Below, piece by piece: positions 17,441 to 26,279 of a DNA stretch of 64,000 bases. Every line of letters begins with the position of its first letter. Position 1 is the first letter of the stretch. The stretch is from Caenispirillum bisanense. GTDB taxonomy: Bacteria; Pseudomonadota; Alphaproteobacteria; Rhodospirillales; UBA2165. Where the stretch lies: the NCBI GenBank assembly GCA_945877815.1, contig CAMDWJ010000021.1, forward strand, positions 1 to 64,000, in the 5' to 3' direction. The translations under genes and the position numbers were made by a program. The notes below the pieces were generated by a model, which was not told where the DNA came from, did not search any database, and saw nothing but the letters and a program-made list of their open reading frames with translations.

Positions 17441-18253
17441 ATGCGCAAGAACGGCTTGGCCATCCATCCGCTGAATGATTCCGTCGGCGCGGAGATCGAC
17501 CTCGATCTGTCCACACCGCATGAGGATTGGGTCTACCGCGAGATTCGCCAAGCCATTGATGCCCACGGCGTCGTTTTCTTCCGCGATCAGAATCTGGATT
17601 CCGAGCAATACGCGACGTTCGCTCGCCATTTCGGCAAGACCATCGTACCGACCAGCGATATCATCCCTGCGTTTAACGGGTCGTCGGAAATCGCCGAGGT
17701 GCGCAAGGAGCCAGAACAGACGCGCAATATAGGCGGCAGCTGGCATACCGACCAGGCGTTTCGGCCGGCGCCTTATTGGGGCACTATGCTATTGGCGCGC
17801 GAAGTACCGGACTACGGCGGCGATACCTTGTTCATCGGCATGGCAGCTGTCTACGAGGCATTATCCGACGGCCTGAAGCAGACGCTCGACGGCTTGCGTG
17901 CCGTGCACTCGAACGCGCGCGTGCAGGCCAAGATGACCGACGGCAAGCCGGCACAGCCGGACGTTACCCATCCGGTGGTGGCTCGCCATCCAGGCGACGG
18001 CCATCGTTTCCTCTACGTCAATCCGGCTTACACGGTGCGGTTCGACGGCTGGAGCGAGCAGGAAAGCCAAGGACTGCTCGACTATCTGTTTCGCTTCGCG
18101 CAACGTCCCGAATTTGCTTGCCGGTTCCGTTGGCGGGAAGGGTCACTTGCCTTTTGGGACAATTATCAGACTTGGCACTACGCGACGAACGATTATCAAG
18201 GCGAACGCCGCGTGATGCACAGGATCGTCGTCGAGAGCGATCCCTTTTTCTGA
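17441..18253 (+). CDS. TauD/TfdA-family dioxygenase (copy A)
   Basis: The enzyme (270 aa) has the complete Fe(II)/2-oxoglutarate set: WHTD (His102, Asp104), distal His246 in WDNYQTWHYA, and Arg261 in RRVMHRI for 2-oxoglutarate. Length and spacing match taurine dioxygenase and 2,4-D dioxygenase relatives, which oxidise a carbon next to a heteroatom and so release sulfite or phenol. It is strongly similar to the next gene, with the same VRKEPEQT and YTVRFDGW blocks. Confidence 0.9.
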   Translation: MRKNGLAIHPLNDSVGAEIDLDLSTPHEDWVYREIRQAIDAHGVVFFRDQNLDSEQYATFARHFGKTIVPTSDIIPAFNGSSEIAEVRKEPEQTRNIGGSWHTDQAFRPAPYWGTMLLAREVPDYGGDTLFIGMAAVYEALSDGLKQTLDGLRAVHSNARVQAKMTDGKPAQPDVTHPVVARHPGDGHRFLYVNPAYTVRFDGWSEQESQGLLDYLFRFAQRPEFACRFRWREGSLAFWDNYQTWHYATNDYQGERRVMHRIVVESDPFF

Positions 18254-18262
18254 GGAGTGTGA

Positions 18263-19144
18263 ATGATGCGCAACCAGATCATCGAAGAAAAGCCGGTTGC
18301 CGGCGTTGGTGCGGAGATCTTCGGCCTCGATCTGCGCGAGAAGTTAAGCGAGCAAGCGTATCTGGAGGTCCGTCAGGCGCTCAATACTTACGGGGTGATC
18401 TTCTTTCGCGATCAGAACCTGACGCCCGAACAGCATCTGGGGTTTGCCGAACGCTTCGGCGAGATCAACGTGAGCAAGTTCCTTGTCCAGGTCCCGGGTC
18501 ATCCCGGTATCGCCGAGGTGCGTAAGGAACCCGAACAGACCCATAATGTTGGCGGCGGATGGCACACGGACCACAGCTACGATCAAGCTCCGGCGCTGGG
18601 CTCTATCCTGCTGGCGCGTCAACTGCCCGATCGCGGCGGCGATACTTTGTTCGCCAATATGTCCGCGGCCTTCGAAGCTTTGTCGGACGGCTTGAAGAGG
18701 ACGCTGTTGGGTCTCAAGGCGGTCCACAGCAATGCGCATGTGTTCGGCCCTAAGCGCCCAGCGAGCCGCAACAATATCGACGCGCAGATGAGGAACACCG
18801 AGAACGCGATCCAGGAAGCGATCCATCCGGTGGTCATCCTTCATCCGGAATCGGGTAAGCGCGTCCTCTACGTGAACCAGACCTACACTGTGCGCTTTGA
18901 TGGCTGGACCGAGCAGGAAAGCGCGCCATTGCTGAATTTCCTGTTCCAGCATGCGATCCGACCCGAATTTACCTGCCGGTTCCGTTGGCGCGAAGGTTCC
19001 ATTGCCTTTTGGGATAACCGAGCGACCTGGCATCTTGCGGTCAATGATTATCATGGCGAACGTCGCTTGATGCATCGTGTCACAATTGAGGGCGTTCCGC
19101 TCCCTGCGGCACGGGACTCGTTTTCGACATCAGCCGAGAGCTGA
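18263..19144 (+). CDS. TauD/TfdA-family dioxygenase (copy B)
   Basis: This dioxygenase (293 aa) is a paralogue of the preceding gene. It carries WHTD (His101, Asp103), the distal His in WDNRATWHLAVNDY and the Arg in RRLMHRV. A loop between the VHSNAHV and AIHPVV blocks is longer than in copy A and may change the substrate pocket. It is the last gene of the operon. Its final codons overlap the first boundary repeat unit, so the 3' end may have been shaped by the mobile event. Confidence 0.9.
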   Translation: MMRNQIIEEKPVAGVGAEIFGLDLREKLSEQAYLEVRQALNTYGVIFFRDQNLTPEQHLGFAERFGEINVSKFLVQVPGHPGIAEVRKEPEQTHNVGGGWHTDHSYDQAPALGSILLARQLPDRGGDTLFANMSAAFEALSDGLKRTLLGLKAVHSNAHVFGPKRPASRNNIDAQMRNTENAIQEAIHPVVILHPESGKRVLYVNQTYTVRFDGWTEQESAPLLNFLFQHAIRPEFTCRFRWREGSIAFWDNRATWHLAVNDYHGERRLMHRVTIEGVPLPAARDSFSTSAES

Positions 19145-19383
19145 GGGTAAAGACGGCTGGGCATAAAAGTCGTATGGCCGGCACCTGATTTTAGCGACTG
19201 AGTGTAAAAATCAGCAATTTCCCACTCAGTTCGTGGTTCGCAACTGAGTGCATTAGTCGCGATTTACACTCAGTCAGCCGAAAAGCTCAATGAGCACGAT
19301 GATTGAACCTAACCGAGTGTAACCGCGATTGAGGGTACTAGTGCCCTTTTCACAACAGTTATGTGACTGAGTGTAAGATCGAG
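19139..19383. repeat. Right boundary repeat block of the catabolic cassette
   Basis: Several ACTGAGTGTAA-type units lie here: a variant at 19139-19151 followed by CATAAAAGT, exact or near copies at 19197, 19243, 19312 and 19366, and an inverted copy at 19264-19274. The stretch 19312-19383 aligns gaplessly with 6984-7055. No gene is visible in 19145-19652. The mix of direct and inverted units suggests at least two element ends were joined here. Confidence 0.65.
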
Positions 19384-19479
19384 CAGTCCGTAACGCCAGA
19401 CGCGAGCTCCGCAGTGAGCATTAGATTAAGACAGTTGTGTGTCCCCGCAACCAAGATTTTCGACGGATCCGTTGAGACA

Positions 19480-19502
19480 GGCTCGCTTAGGCGGGCCTTT
19501 TT
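19480..19502 (+). terminator. Rho-independent terminator
   Basis: GGCTCGC and GCGGGCC pair (one G-T wobble) around a TTAG loop and are followed by TTTTT. It lies beyond the dioxygenase operon and the repeat block and 150 bp before the next gene. Confidence 0.7.
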
Positions 19503-19652
19503 CGTGTGCATTTCGCTCCAATCGTGAGGGACCGATGCCATCCTGGAATGCCGATGTCAGACGCGACCGCAATAATTCGATAGCGACAGATTCCCCGTTG
19601 AAGGCAGTGTCTTGCGGTGAAACGATGCGGCGAATGATGGTAAGGGAATAAC

Positions 19653-20591
19653 ATGCGAGCGATCGGCGTGACGAATTACGGCCCCCCGGAAGTCCTCAAG
19701 GTAATCGACCTTCCGGAAGTCCACGCGGGGCCGGGACAGGTTCGAATTCGCGTCCTTGCGGCGACGGTGAATCCCACAGATATGTCAGTTCGAAATGGTT
19801 CGCGGGCGGAAATGCAGAAAAGCGATCCCCCGCCTTACGTGCCGGGCATGGACATCGCCGGCGTTATCGATGAAGTCGGGGCGGGAGCCTTGGGCGCCTT
19901 CCTCGTGGGAGATTCTGTTATGGCGATGGTGATACCAAAGGGAAGCCATGGCGGATACCGCCAACAAATTGCCCTGAATTCTCGATCGGTGGTTCGCGCC
20001 CCGGCAGGTGCGACCCTTGTCGAAGCGGCCACACTCCCGATGAATGGCCTTACCGCTCGCCAAACACTCGACCTGCTTGCGCTTAAGCCGGCCCAAATTC
20101 TCGCGGTGACCGGGGCTGCGGGTGCCTATGGCGGTTATGTTATTCAATTGGCAAAAGCGGGCGGTTTGACGGTCATTGCGGATGCATCCGATTCAGACCG
20201 ATCGCTCGTATCAGCGCTCGGTGCCGATATCGTCGTTCAACGTGGGGATGACGTTGCGACTCGTATTCGCGCGCATTTTCCCAATGGAGTCGACGGCCTG
20301 GCCGACGGCGCCGTTCAAAAAGAACTAGTGATTCCCGCGGTGCGCGACGGTGGGGCCTTTGCATCGGTGCGCGGGTTCAAGGGCGAATCTCAGCGCGGAA
20401 TCCGTTTCGAGACCGTTTCCGTCCGCATATACGACGGCGACTTCGAAAAATTGGACCAATTGAGACGCATGGTCGAAGAGGGCAAAATCACGCTGAGAGT
20501 GGCGGAAACCTATCCTCCGGAACGCGCCGCCGAGGCGCACCGACGGCTGGAGGCAGGAGGGACGCGGGGCCGTCTGGTGATCCAGTTCTGA
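19653..20591 (+). CDS. Quinone oxidoreductase-like NADP(H)-dependent oxidoreductase (MDR superfamily)
   Basis: The protein (312 aa) is a medium-chain dehydrogenase/reductase without the catalytic zinc ligands, as in zeta-crystallin/quinone reductase relatives. The N-terminal GroES-like domain ([32 protein letters not shown]) is followed by a Rossmann domain with [18 protein letters not shown] around residues 151-168. It probably reduces quinones or enones with NADPH. AAGGGAA precedes the ATG. It stands alone downstream of a terminator. Confidence 0.85.
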   Translation: MRAIGVTNYGPPEVLKVIDLPEVHAGPGQVRIRVLAATVNPTDMSVRNGSRAEMQKSDPPPYVPGMDIAGVIDEVGAGALGAFLVGDSVMAMVIPKGSHGGYRQQIALNSRSVVRAPAGATLVEAATLPMNGLTARQTLDLLALKPAQILAVTGAAGAYGGYVIQLAKAGGLTVIADASDSDRSLVSALGADIVVQRGDDVATRIRAHFPNGVDGLADGAVQKELVIPAVRDGGAFASVRGFKGESQRGIRFETVSVRIYDGDFEKLDQLRRMVEEGKITLRVAETYPPERAAEAHRRLEAGGTRGRLVIQF

Positions 20592-20678
20592 CCGGGACTT
20601 TAATCGGGAAAACCGGGCGCAAATCCGAGCCGAACGAAATGAAAATGATTTAAATTAGGTGTTTGACGGTGAAAACTT

Positions 20679-21389
20679 GTGAGTGAATGGCTTCCATTCC
20701 ACGGTTGGATGGGGTTCCCCAAAATTGATACCCGGAATGGCAAAGTTAGCGCTTTCACCATCGCATACAATTTTGTCGACGATGGTTCCGAAGTTTGGAG
20801 CTCTCGCTTCCTGCGCTTTCGACAAGACGAGGAGCATGCCCGCGTCGCGGCTCGGGTTCTTATTCTCCAAGCTTTTCCGATTCTGTTCGACCGCCTGAAC
20901 GTGACACGCGAAGACAGCGCGATCGTGCCGGTGCTGCGGTCGAATGAGACTAAAATCACGGGCGAAAATTATATCGCGAAGATCGCGCGCGCGTGCGCCA
21001 ACGCCGTGAAATGCCGCTACGCCGGAGAGTTGCTGAAGAAAAATATCCACAAGCCGCTCCATGAAGTCGTTGGAACGTCGAACGTCGTTGCCGAACTGAA
21101 TAGAGCGGCCTACCGCTCGGATCGCATCGAAACCAAAAATGTGTTTCTGTTTGACGACTTCATTGATCGAGGCGAGGCAATGTCTCGCATCGGACAAGCT
21201 GTTCTCACATCAAATCCGAATTCCACGATTTGGGGCATCACTCTTGGTAAATCCGAGAAACACTCGTGGAACCCGGAACTCAATAATGGTCATGTTTCGA
21301 AAAAATGGGGCGACATTTGGGAACAGGGCGAACAATTGGCCAGAACATTGGAGGCGCAAAGAACACAAGAACCACCCCATTCGGAATGA
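20679..21389 (+). CDS. Phosphoribosyltransferase-like protein of unknown function
   Basis: The protein (236 aa, GTG start) is not a recognised named enzyme. VFLFDDFIDRGEAMSRIGQ (residues about 152-170) resembles the PRPP-binding loop of type I phosphoribosyltransferases (hydrophobic strand, two acidic residues, then a small-residue turn), and an upstream IVPVLRSNE strand fits the same fold. The gene is less GC-rich than its neighbours, which hints at transfer. It converges on tex with a hairpin between. Phosphoribosyl transfer is inferred only from the motif. Confidence 0.55.
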   Translation: MSEWLPFHGWMGFPKIDTRNGKVSAFTIAYNFVDDGSEVWSSRFLRFRQDEEHARVAARVLILQAFPILFDRLNVTREDSAIVPVLRSNETKITGENYIAKIARACANAVKCRYAGELLKKNIHKPLHEVVGTSNVVAELNRAAYRSDRIETKNVFLFDDFIDRGEAMSRIGQAVLTSNPNSTIWGITLGKSEKHSWNPELNNGHVSKKWGDIWEQGEQLARTLEAQRTQEPPHSE

Positions 21390-21424
21390 TCCCGTAAGCA
21401 ATTAAAATGGATTCCCTCAGCACT

Positions 21425-21451
21425 GCGGGCCGGACCGTAATCTCGGCCCGC
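21425..21451. terminator. Hairpin between convergent genes
   Basis: GCGGGCC (21425-21431) and GGCCCGC (21445-21451) form a 7-bp stem around a 13-base loop between the convergent phosphoribosyltransferase-like gene and tex. It lacks a clear U-run on either strand, so it is only a possible terminator. Confidence 0.35.
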
Positions 21452-21474
21452 TGAGCGAATACGGCGGCTGCTGG

Positions 21475-23808
21475 CTATTTCCGCTTAAACGCTTCGGCCA
21501 AAGCGGCACCCAGCGCCCCTTGCGGCGTTTTCGGGGCCGGTACCGGATTGCCGGAGCGCGGGTGCTTCTGCGGCTGTGATCGCTGAAGCTGCTTGTCGGC
21601 ATCGGAATGGGGCTTCTGCGCCGGTGCAGCGCCTTCACCGTCTTTGCGCATGGACAGGCCGATACGCTTACGTGCGATATCCACCTCGACCACGCGCACC
21701 TTCACGACGTCGCCGGCCTTTACGACCTCATGCGCATCCTTCACGAACCGATCGGCAAGTTGCGAGACATGGACGAGGCCATCTTGGTGGACGCCGATAT
21801 CCACGAAAGCACCGAAGGCGGCAACGTTGGTCACGGTACCTTCCAACAGCATGCCCGGCACCAGGTCCTTGATGTCTTCGACTCCGTCGGCAAACGTCGC
21901 CGTTTTGAAGCCTGGGCGCGGATCGCGACCGGGTTTTTCCAGTTCTGCGATGATGTCGCGCACGGTTGGCAGGCCGAATCGTTCATCGACGAACACGCGC
22001 GGATCGAGCGCTTTCAGCGCGGCGCTGTCGCCCATGATCGAACCTACGTCGCGCTCGCACGCAGCCACGATTTTCTTCGCGACGTCGTAAGCTTCGGGGT
22101 GGACTGCCGAGGCATCGAGTGGTTCCGTCCCATTGGTGATGCGCAGGAAGCCCGCGCATTGCTCAAAGGTGCGCTGGCCGAGACGACCAACCTTCAGTAG
22201 ATCCTTGCGGCTGGCGAACGGCCCTGTCGCATCGCGATGCGCGACGATGGCATCGGCCAGCGAAGTGCTGAGCCCAGACACGCGAGAGAGAACCGATGCT
22301 GACGCGGTATTGAGATCGACGCCGACGGCATTCACTGCGTCCTCAACCACTGCTTCCAAAGACCGGCCGAGCCTATATTGATCGATGTCATGCTGGTACT
22401 GCCCGACGCCGATCGATTTCGGCTCGATTTTCACCAGTTCGGCGAGCGGATCTTGCAGCCGCCGGGCTATCGACACTGCGCCGCGTAGAGAGACGTCGAG
22501 CGTGGGGAACTCGCGTGCTGCGGTTTCAGACGCGGAATAGACCGATGCTCCTGCCTCGCTCACGATCACTTTGAGCGGTTTAGGCGCGGGCATTTCCGAC
22601 AGCATGTCGACGACCAGCTTCTCGGTTTCGCGGCTGCCGGTGCCATTGCCGATAGATATCAATTCTACGGCATGTTTACGCACGAGGCTCGCGAGTTCGG
22701 CTTGGGTGCCGCGAACGTCATTCCTGGGCGGAAACGGATACACGGTCGATGTCGTCAGCAGTTTGCCAGTGCCGTCAACCACCGCAACTTTTACGCCGGT
22801 GCGGATGCCGGGATCCAATCCCATCGCGGGGCGCGAGCCCGCGGGCGCCGCCAGCAATAGATCCTTGAGGTTGCGCGCGAAGACATGAATTGCTTCTTCC
22901 TCCGCGCGTTCGCGCATGTCGCCCATCAGATCGAGCAGAAGATGCAGCGATAATTTGACCTTCCAGGTCCAGCGCACGACGTCCATCAACCACAGATCGG
23001 CGGGCAGTGTCCGGCCGATCGCGTAGGCATCCGCGATCATCTGCTCGACCGGCTTCACGGGCGCGGGATGGTCGGAATCGATATCGATATCGATATCGAG
23101 AAACAGGATATCTTCGCGTCGTCCCCGCAGCATTGCGAGTGCGCGATGGCCGGGCACGGTCGCCCAGCGTTCCGAATGGTCGAAATAGTCGGAAAATTTC
23201 GCGCCGGCGTCCCGTTTGTCGTCGGCGACGCGCGAGCGCAAGAAGGCGCGTTCCTTCATATAGGTGCGAAGCTTACCGACCAGCTCGGCGTTTTCCGAGA
23301 ATTGTTCGGACAGGATGTCGCGGGCCCCTTCGAGCGCCGTTTTGGCATCGAGGATGGCATCGTTGATGTGCGCGAGCGCAAGGTCCGATGGCACTGCAGC
23401 GCGATCGGCGAGCAGGGCTTCGGCGAGCGGACCAAGCCCGTGCTCGCGTGCGATTTCGGCCTTGGTGCGGCGCTTCGGCTTGTAGGGCAGATAAATGTCT
23501 TCGAGTTCTGCCTTGGTCGCTACGGCCGCAATCCTCGTCTCTAGGTCATCCGTCAGCTTACCCTGATCGCGGATCGATCCGAGAATGCTGTCGCGGCGTG
23601 CGTCGAGTTCGCGCAGATAGACCAGCCGTTCCGCCAGAAGACGGAGCTGCGTGTCGTCCAAGCCGTCTGTTGCTTCCTTGCGGTAGCGCGCGATGAACGG
23701 AACCGTCGCTCCGCCATCCAAAAGGGCGATGGCAGCTGCCGCTTGATCTGATTTTGAATTGATCTCCACCGCAATGATCGCAGCGATACGCTTGATGTCG
23801 GTGGGCAT
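21475..23808 (-). CDS. tex: Tex family RNA-binding transcription accessory protein
   Basis: Tex (777 aa from the ATG at 23808) is a conserved cytoplasmic nucleic-acid-binding protein. Domains in order are an N-terminal helical Tex region, a YqgF-like RNase H fold ([17 protein letters not shown]), paired helix-hairpin-helix segments ([18 protein letters not shown] onwards) and a C-terminal S1 RNA-binding domain ([20 protein letters not shown]). A Lys/Pro-rich tail follows. Length is normal. A run of GATATC repeats near 23079-23098 encodes alternating Asp and Ile. I reject a start 20 codons upstream because the MPTDIKRIA start matches the family N-terminus. Confidence 0.95.
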   Translation of the reverse strand: MPTDIKRIAAIIAVEINSKSDQAAAAIALLDGGATVPFIARYRKEATDGLDDTQLRLLAERLVYLRELDARRDSILGSIRDQGKLTDDLETRIAAVATKAELEDIYLPYKPKRRTKAEIAREHGLGPLAEALLADRAAVPSDLALAHINDAILDAKTALEGARDILSEQFSENAELVGKLRTYMKERAFLRSRVADDKRDAGAKFSDYFDHSERWATVPGHRALAMLRGRREDILFLDIDIDIDSDHPAPVKPVEQMIADAYAIGRTLPADLWLMDVVRWTWKVKLSLHLLLDLMGDMRERAEEEAIHVFARNLKDLLLAAPAGSRPAMGLDPGIRTGVKVAVVDGTGKLLTTSTVYPFPPRNDVRGTQAELASLVRKHAVELISIGNGTGSRETEKLVVDMLSEMPAPKPLKVIVSEAGASVYSASETAAREFPTLDVSLRGAVSIARRLQDPLAELVKIEPKSIGVGQYQHDIDQYRLGRSLEAVVEDAVNAVGVDLNTASASVLSRVSGLSTSLADAIVAHRDATGPFASRKDLLKVGRLGQRTFEQCAGFLRITNGTEPLDASAVHPEAYDVAKKIVAACERDVGSIMGDSAALKALDPRVFVDERFGLPTVRDIIAELEKPGRDPRPGFKTATFADGVEDIKDLVPGMLLEGTVTNVAAFGAFVDIGVHQDGLVHVSQLADRFVKDAHEVVKAGDVVKVRVVEVDIARKRIGLSMRKDGEGAAPAQKPHSDADKQLQRSQPQKHPRSGNPVPAPKTPQGALGAALAEAFKRK

Positions 23809-24320
23809 GTCTGTCCTAGACTGTTCGATCGGATGGTGAAAATAGGTACGATCGCGGGGCGATGCCAAGAGATTTAAAAGGGCCGGGCGCGTAGCCCCGC
23901 TTGCCTTGAAGAAAATGGCCCGACCGACCTAGCTTTCTCTTCGTCAATTGCTGCCAGAGTGCCGGGTTCGACGAATCGTACGGTGTAAAATCGCACCAAC
24001 ATTGGCTCTGGCTCACACTCGGTTCAGGTTTATCGATTGAGTTCATTCAGTTCGCGCCGATTAGGCGCACTTCAAGAAGGTCGGGTTTGGTTCGGCCATA
24101 CATTTGCCGTTTCAGGCTTCGAACCTGTGAATGCTGACTAAGAAACACAGTCAGTCAATTCGATATTGCCAATAAAATTAACAAATCAGACGTTTTTTAT
24201 TCTGCCAGGATGGAAATGCGCACCGTCAATTCTCGGGGGTTTCGTGTTCCCGCAACCAAAGACGCCTCTGAAAACAAAAGGCCCGCAATCGCGGACATTT
24301 TTTGGGCCTGGGTGGTCGGT
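23809..24320. other. Intergenic region upstream of tex
   Basis: No convincing gene or RNA was found in this 512-bp stretch. It must hold the tex promoter on the minus strand and, near its right edge, the terminator of the sulfur operon. Confidence 0.5.
24271..24296 (-). terminator. Terminator of the sulfur operon
   Basis: Read on the minus strand, GTCCGC and GCGGGC pair (one wobble) around GATT and are followed by CTTTTGTTTT. It lies 25 bp after the stop of the soxYZ-like gene. Confidence 0.6.
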
Positions 24321-25172
24321 TTACTCGATGACGAAGGGCGCGCTCGCCGTTGCACGTCGCCCGGTATCTTCCGTCCAGGCGAAGTCGATCGTGCCGGCGC
24401 GCTTGGGGGTCAGGAAAAACCGGAAATAGGGATTGGCCGCGACAGAGCGGAATAGATCGACCTCGAACAGTGGTGTGCCGTCGAGCGACGCGACGAAGCT
24501 TTTGACGATGCGCTGGGGGATGATTTTGCCAGTGGCATCCGGGCGCAGCCCGGTTTCCATGGGATGGCTGATCAGGGTAACGATCTCGGCCGGCTTGTTC
24601 GCCGCGAGTTTGGCCGGAACGCGCACGCGCGGGGTCATCTCGTCCGCCGTGCCTGCATCCGCCCGCACAAAGCATCCGCTTGTCGTGATGCGCACCTCGC
24701 GCGCGACGACGCGCACCGTGCCGTCGCTCAGTTTCGCGATCGCGCCCACGGTTTGGGTTTCGCCGAGACGCACACGTGTCGCGACGACGGCGCGGTCGAC
24801 CGTTGGCGTAAGCCGGATCGCCGCGATCTCCGGCGTCGGATTGCGCGTCGCGAAGAGATGGATCTCGCGCACATAAGTCGTATCGTTCATCGGGGTGTCC
24901 ACCGATACCGTCAGCGGCACGTTCGATCCGTCTTCGGACAGCAGCGGGAGATCGAGCGCGATGCCGATTTCGAAGGGGGTGGCGCCGCCGACCACGGCGC
25001 GCGCGGCATCGAGCCGTTCCCACCAGCGCGGTGCGGCGGCCGCAAATGCGGCCCGCATCGGCCAGACGAGTCCCGCTGCCACGAAGCAGGCACCCGACAG
25101 GCTCGCGCCGCGCAGGAAGGTGCGTCGCGTTGGTTTGCTCGTCCGAGCGTCGTGTCCCATCGGGAAGTCCAT
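24321..25172 (-). CDS. SoxY-SoxZ fusion sulfur carrier protein
   Basis: The product (283 aa) has a Tat signal (PTRRTFLRG, residues 14-22) and joins a SoxY-like domain (about 45-168) to a SoxZ-like domain (about 180-283; RVRVPAKL through VDLFRSVAANPYFRFFL). In the Sox system SoxYZ carries sulfur intermediates on a cysteine in the C-terminal GGCGG arm of SoxY. Here that arm is replaced by an internal TTSGC (Cys167) at the domain junction. It may therefore be a carrier for a different sulfur reaction, possibly fed by the flavocytochrome c encoded upstream. It starts two bases after the YeeE-type gene. Confidence 0.85.
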   Translation of the reverse strand: MDFPMGHDARTSKPTRRTFLRGASLSGACFVAAGLVWPMRAAFAAAAPRWWERLDAARAVVGGATPFEIGIALDLPLLSEDGSNVPLTVSVDTPMNDTTYVREIHLFATRNPTPEIAAIRLTPTVDRAVVATRVRLGETQTVGAIAKLSDGTVRVVAREVRITTSGCFVRADAGTADEMTPRVRVPAKLAANKPAEIVTLISHPMETGLRPDATGKIIPQRIVKSFVASLDGTPLFEVDLFRSVAANPYFRFFLTPKRAGTIDFAWTEDTGRRATASAPFVIE

Positions 25173-25174
25173 GT

Positions 25175-26212
25175 CTATAACTTGGTCAATGCGAGCGGCC
25201 CCTTCAAGGCCAAACGTGCGCCCGCGAGGATTCCCGCCGCCGCCACGACGGAGGGCAACGCCAACGTCGAGAGGCCGGTGAGTCCTTGTCCGATCGAGCA
25301 GCCGAGCGCCAAGGCGCCGCCTGCGCCCATCAGCGCGCCGCCGCCCATCAGGCGCAGCATATGCCCCGGTCCGCTGAAGCCCAGGAGCGCCGTCGTGCCG
25401 GAGACGAGCGCCGCGATCGCGGAGCCGAGCAGGACGCCGCCGACGGTCGCGATGCCGAAATCGATGGAGGCGCCGGTCGCGATCATCAGATATTGCAAAG
25501 CGGCGCCGATGGGGGCGACGAAGGTCAGGGACGCCACCGGTACCGGATCGAAATCGTCGTTGCCGAGCCAGCCGGTGGTGAGCCAGCCGAGCGGCACCAG
25601 GGCGCCGATGAGCAGGGCGCCTGCAAGCTCGTTCCCGGCCGGACGATGTGCCGGCGCGCGCAAGGCGAACATCGCGAGTGCGCAGGCGGCGAGGCCCGCG
25701 ACGATCCAGCGTGCAACCCCATTGTGGATTCCGAGCGTTGCGAGAAAGGCCGGAACGGAAACGCCAGGGATTGCGCTATCCACCGTCGATATGAGCCAGA
25801 TGCGGGCGGGCGCGAGAATTCCGGTGAGCACGGCATAGGCCGTGATTCCGAGACAAACCAGGACGACGAAGGAGCGCAGATTGCCCGATCCCAGCAACAC
25901 GAGCGCGCGTGCGCCGCAGCCATTCGCCGCCACCATGCCGTAGCCGAACAGAATGCCGCCTGCGGGAACGAGCAGCCACGATGCCGGTGCTTGGAGATAG
26001 AGCGACTTGCCCACATCGACCAAGCCAGCGGACACGAACGCCTGAGTGCCGAGCACAGCAACCGCCAGCGCGAGGGCGAAGGCGGAAATTCGACTTCGGT
26101 CGCCTTCGGTCCACCAAGATTGGAGTCCGCGCATCAGGCAAAAGCCGGTGCGCTGTCCGGCGGCGCCGAACAGAAGCCCTATGATGAACCCGGCGAGCGT
26201 GACCGACATCAT
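25175..26212 (-). CDS. YeeE/YedE family sulfur-compound transporter
   Basis: The protein (345 aa from the ATG at 26212) is a polytopic membrane protein of the YeeE/YedE family, whose studied members take up thiosulfate. Conserved cysteine-containing motifs are visible: RTGFCLMRG near the N-terminus, NGCGARALVLLG in the middle and LGCSIGQGLTGLS near the end, matching the paired repeats of the family. The open frame extends 80 codons further upstream, but that part is antisense-like Arg-rich sequence over the intergenic region and fccB end. Its place in a sulfide-oxidation operon supports transport of a sulfur species. Confidence 0.88.
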   Translation of the reverse strand: MMSVTLAGFIIGLLFGAAGQRTGFCLMRGLQSWWTEGDRSRISAFALALAVAVLGTQAFVSAGLVDVGKSLYLQAPASWLLVPAGGILFGYGMVAANGCGARALVLLGSGNLRSFVVLVCLGITAYAVLTGILAPARIWLISTVDSAIPGVSVPAFLATLGIHNGVARWIVAGLAACALAMFALRAPAHRPAGNELAGALLIGALVPLGWLTTGWLGNDDFDPVPVASLTFVAPIGAALQYLMIATGASIDFGIATVGGVLLGSAIAALVSGTTALLGFSGPGHMLRLMGGGALMGAGGALALGCSIGQGLTGLSTLALPSVVAAAGILAGARLALKGPLALTKL

Positions 26213-26279
26213 AGGGCACCTCGCGTCGTTCCCGGGCGCAGTCGCCGCACGGTCAGGACCGCGCCGGCGGCGGCGTCGG

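Noticed and set aside
19439-19651. Frame of 70 codons before the quinone oxidoreductase gene
   Set aside because: It crosses a clear terminator hairpin and has no ribosome site or family match.
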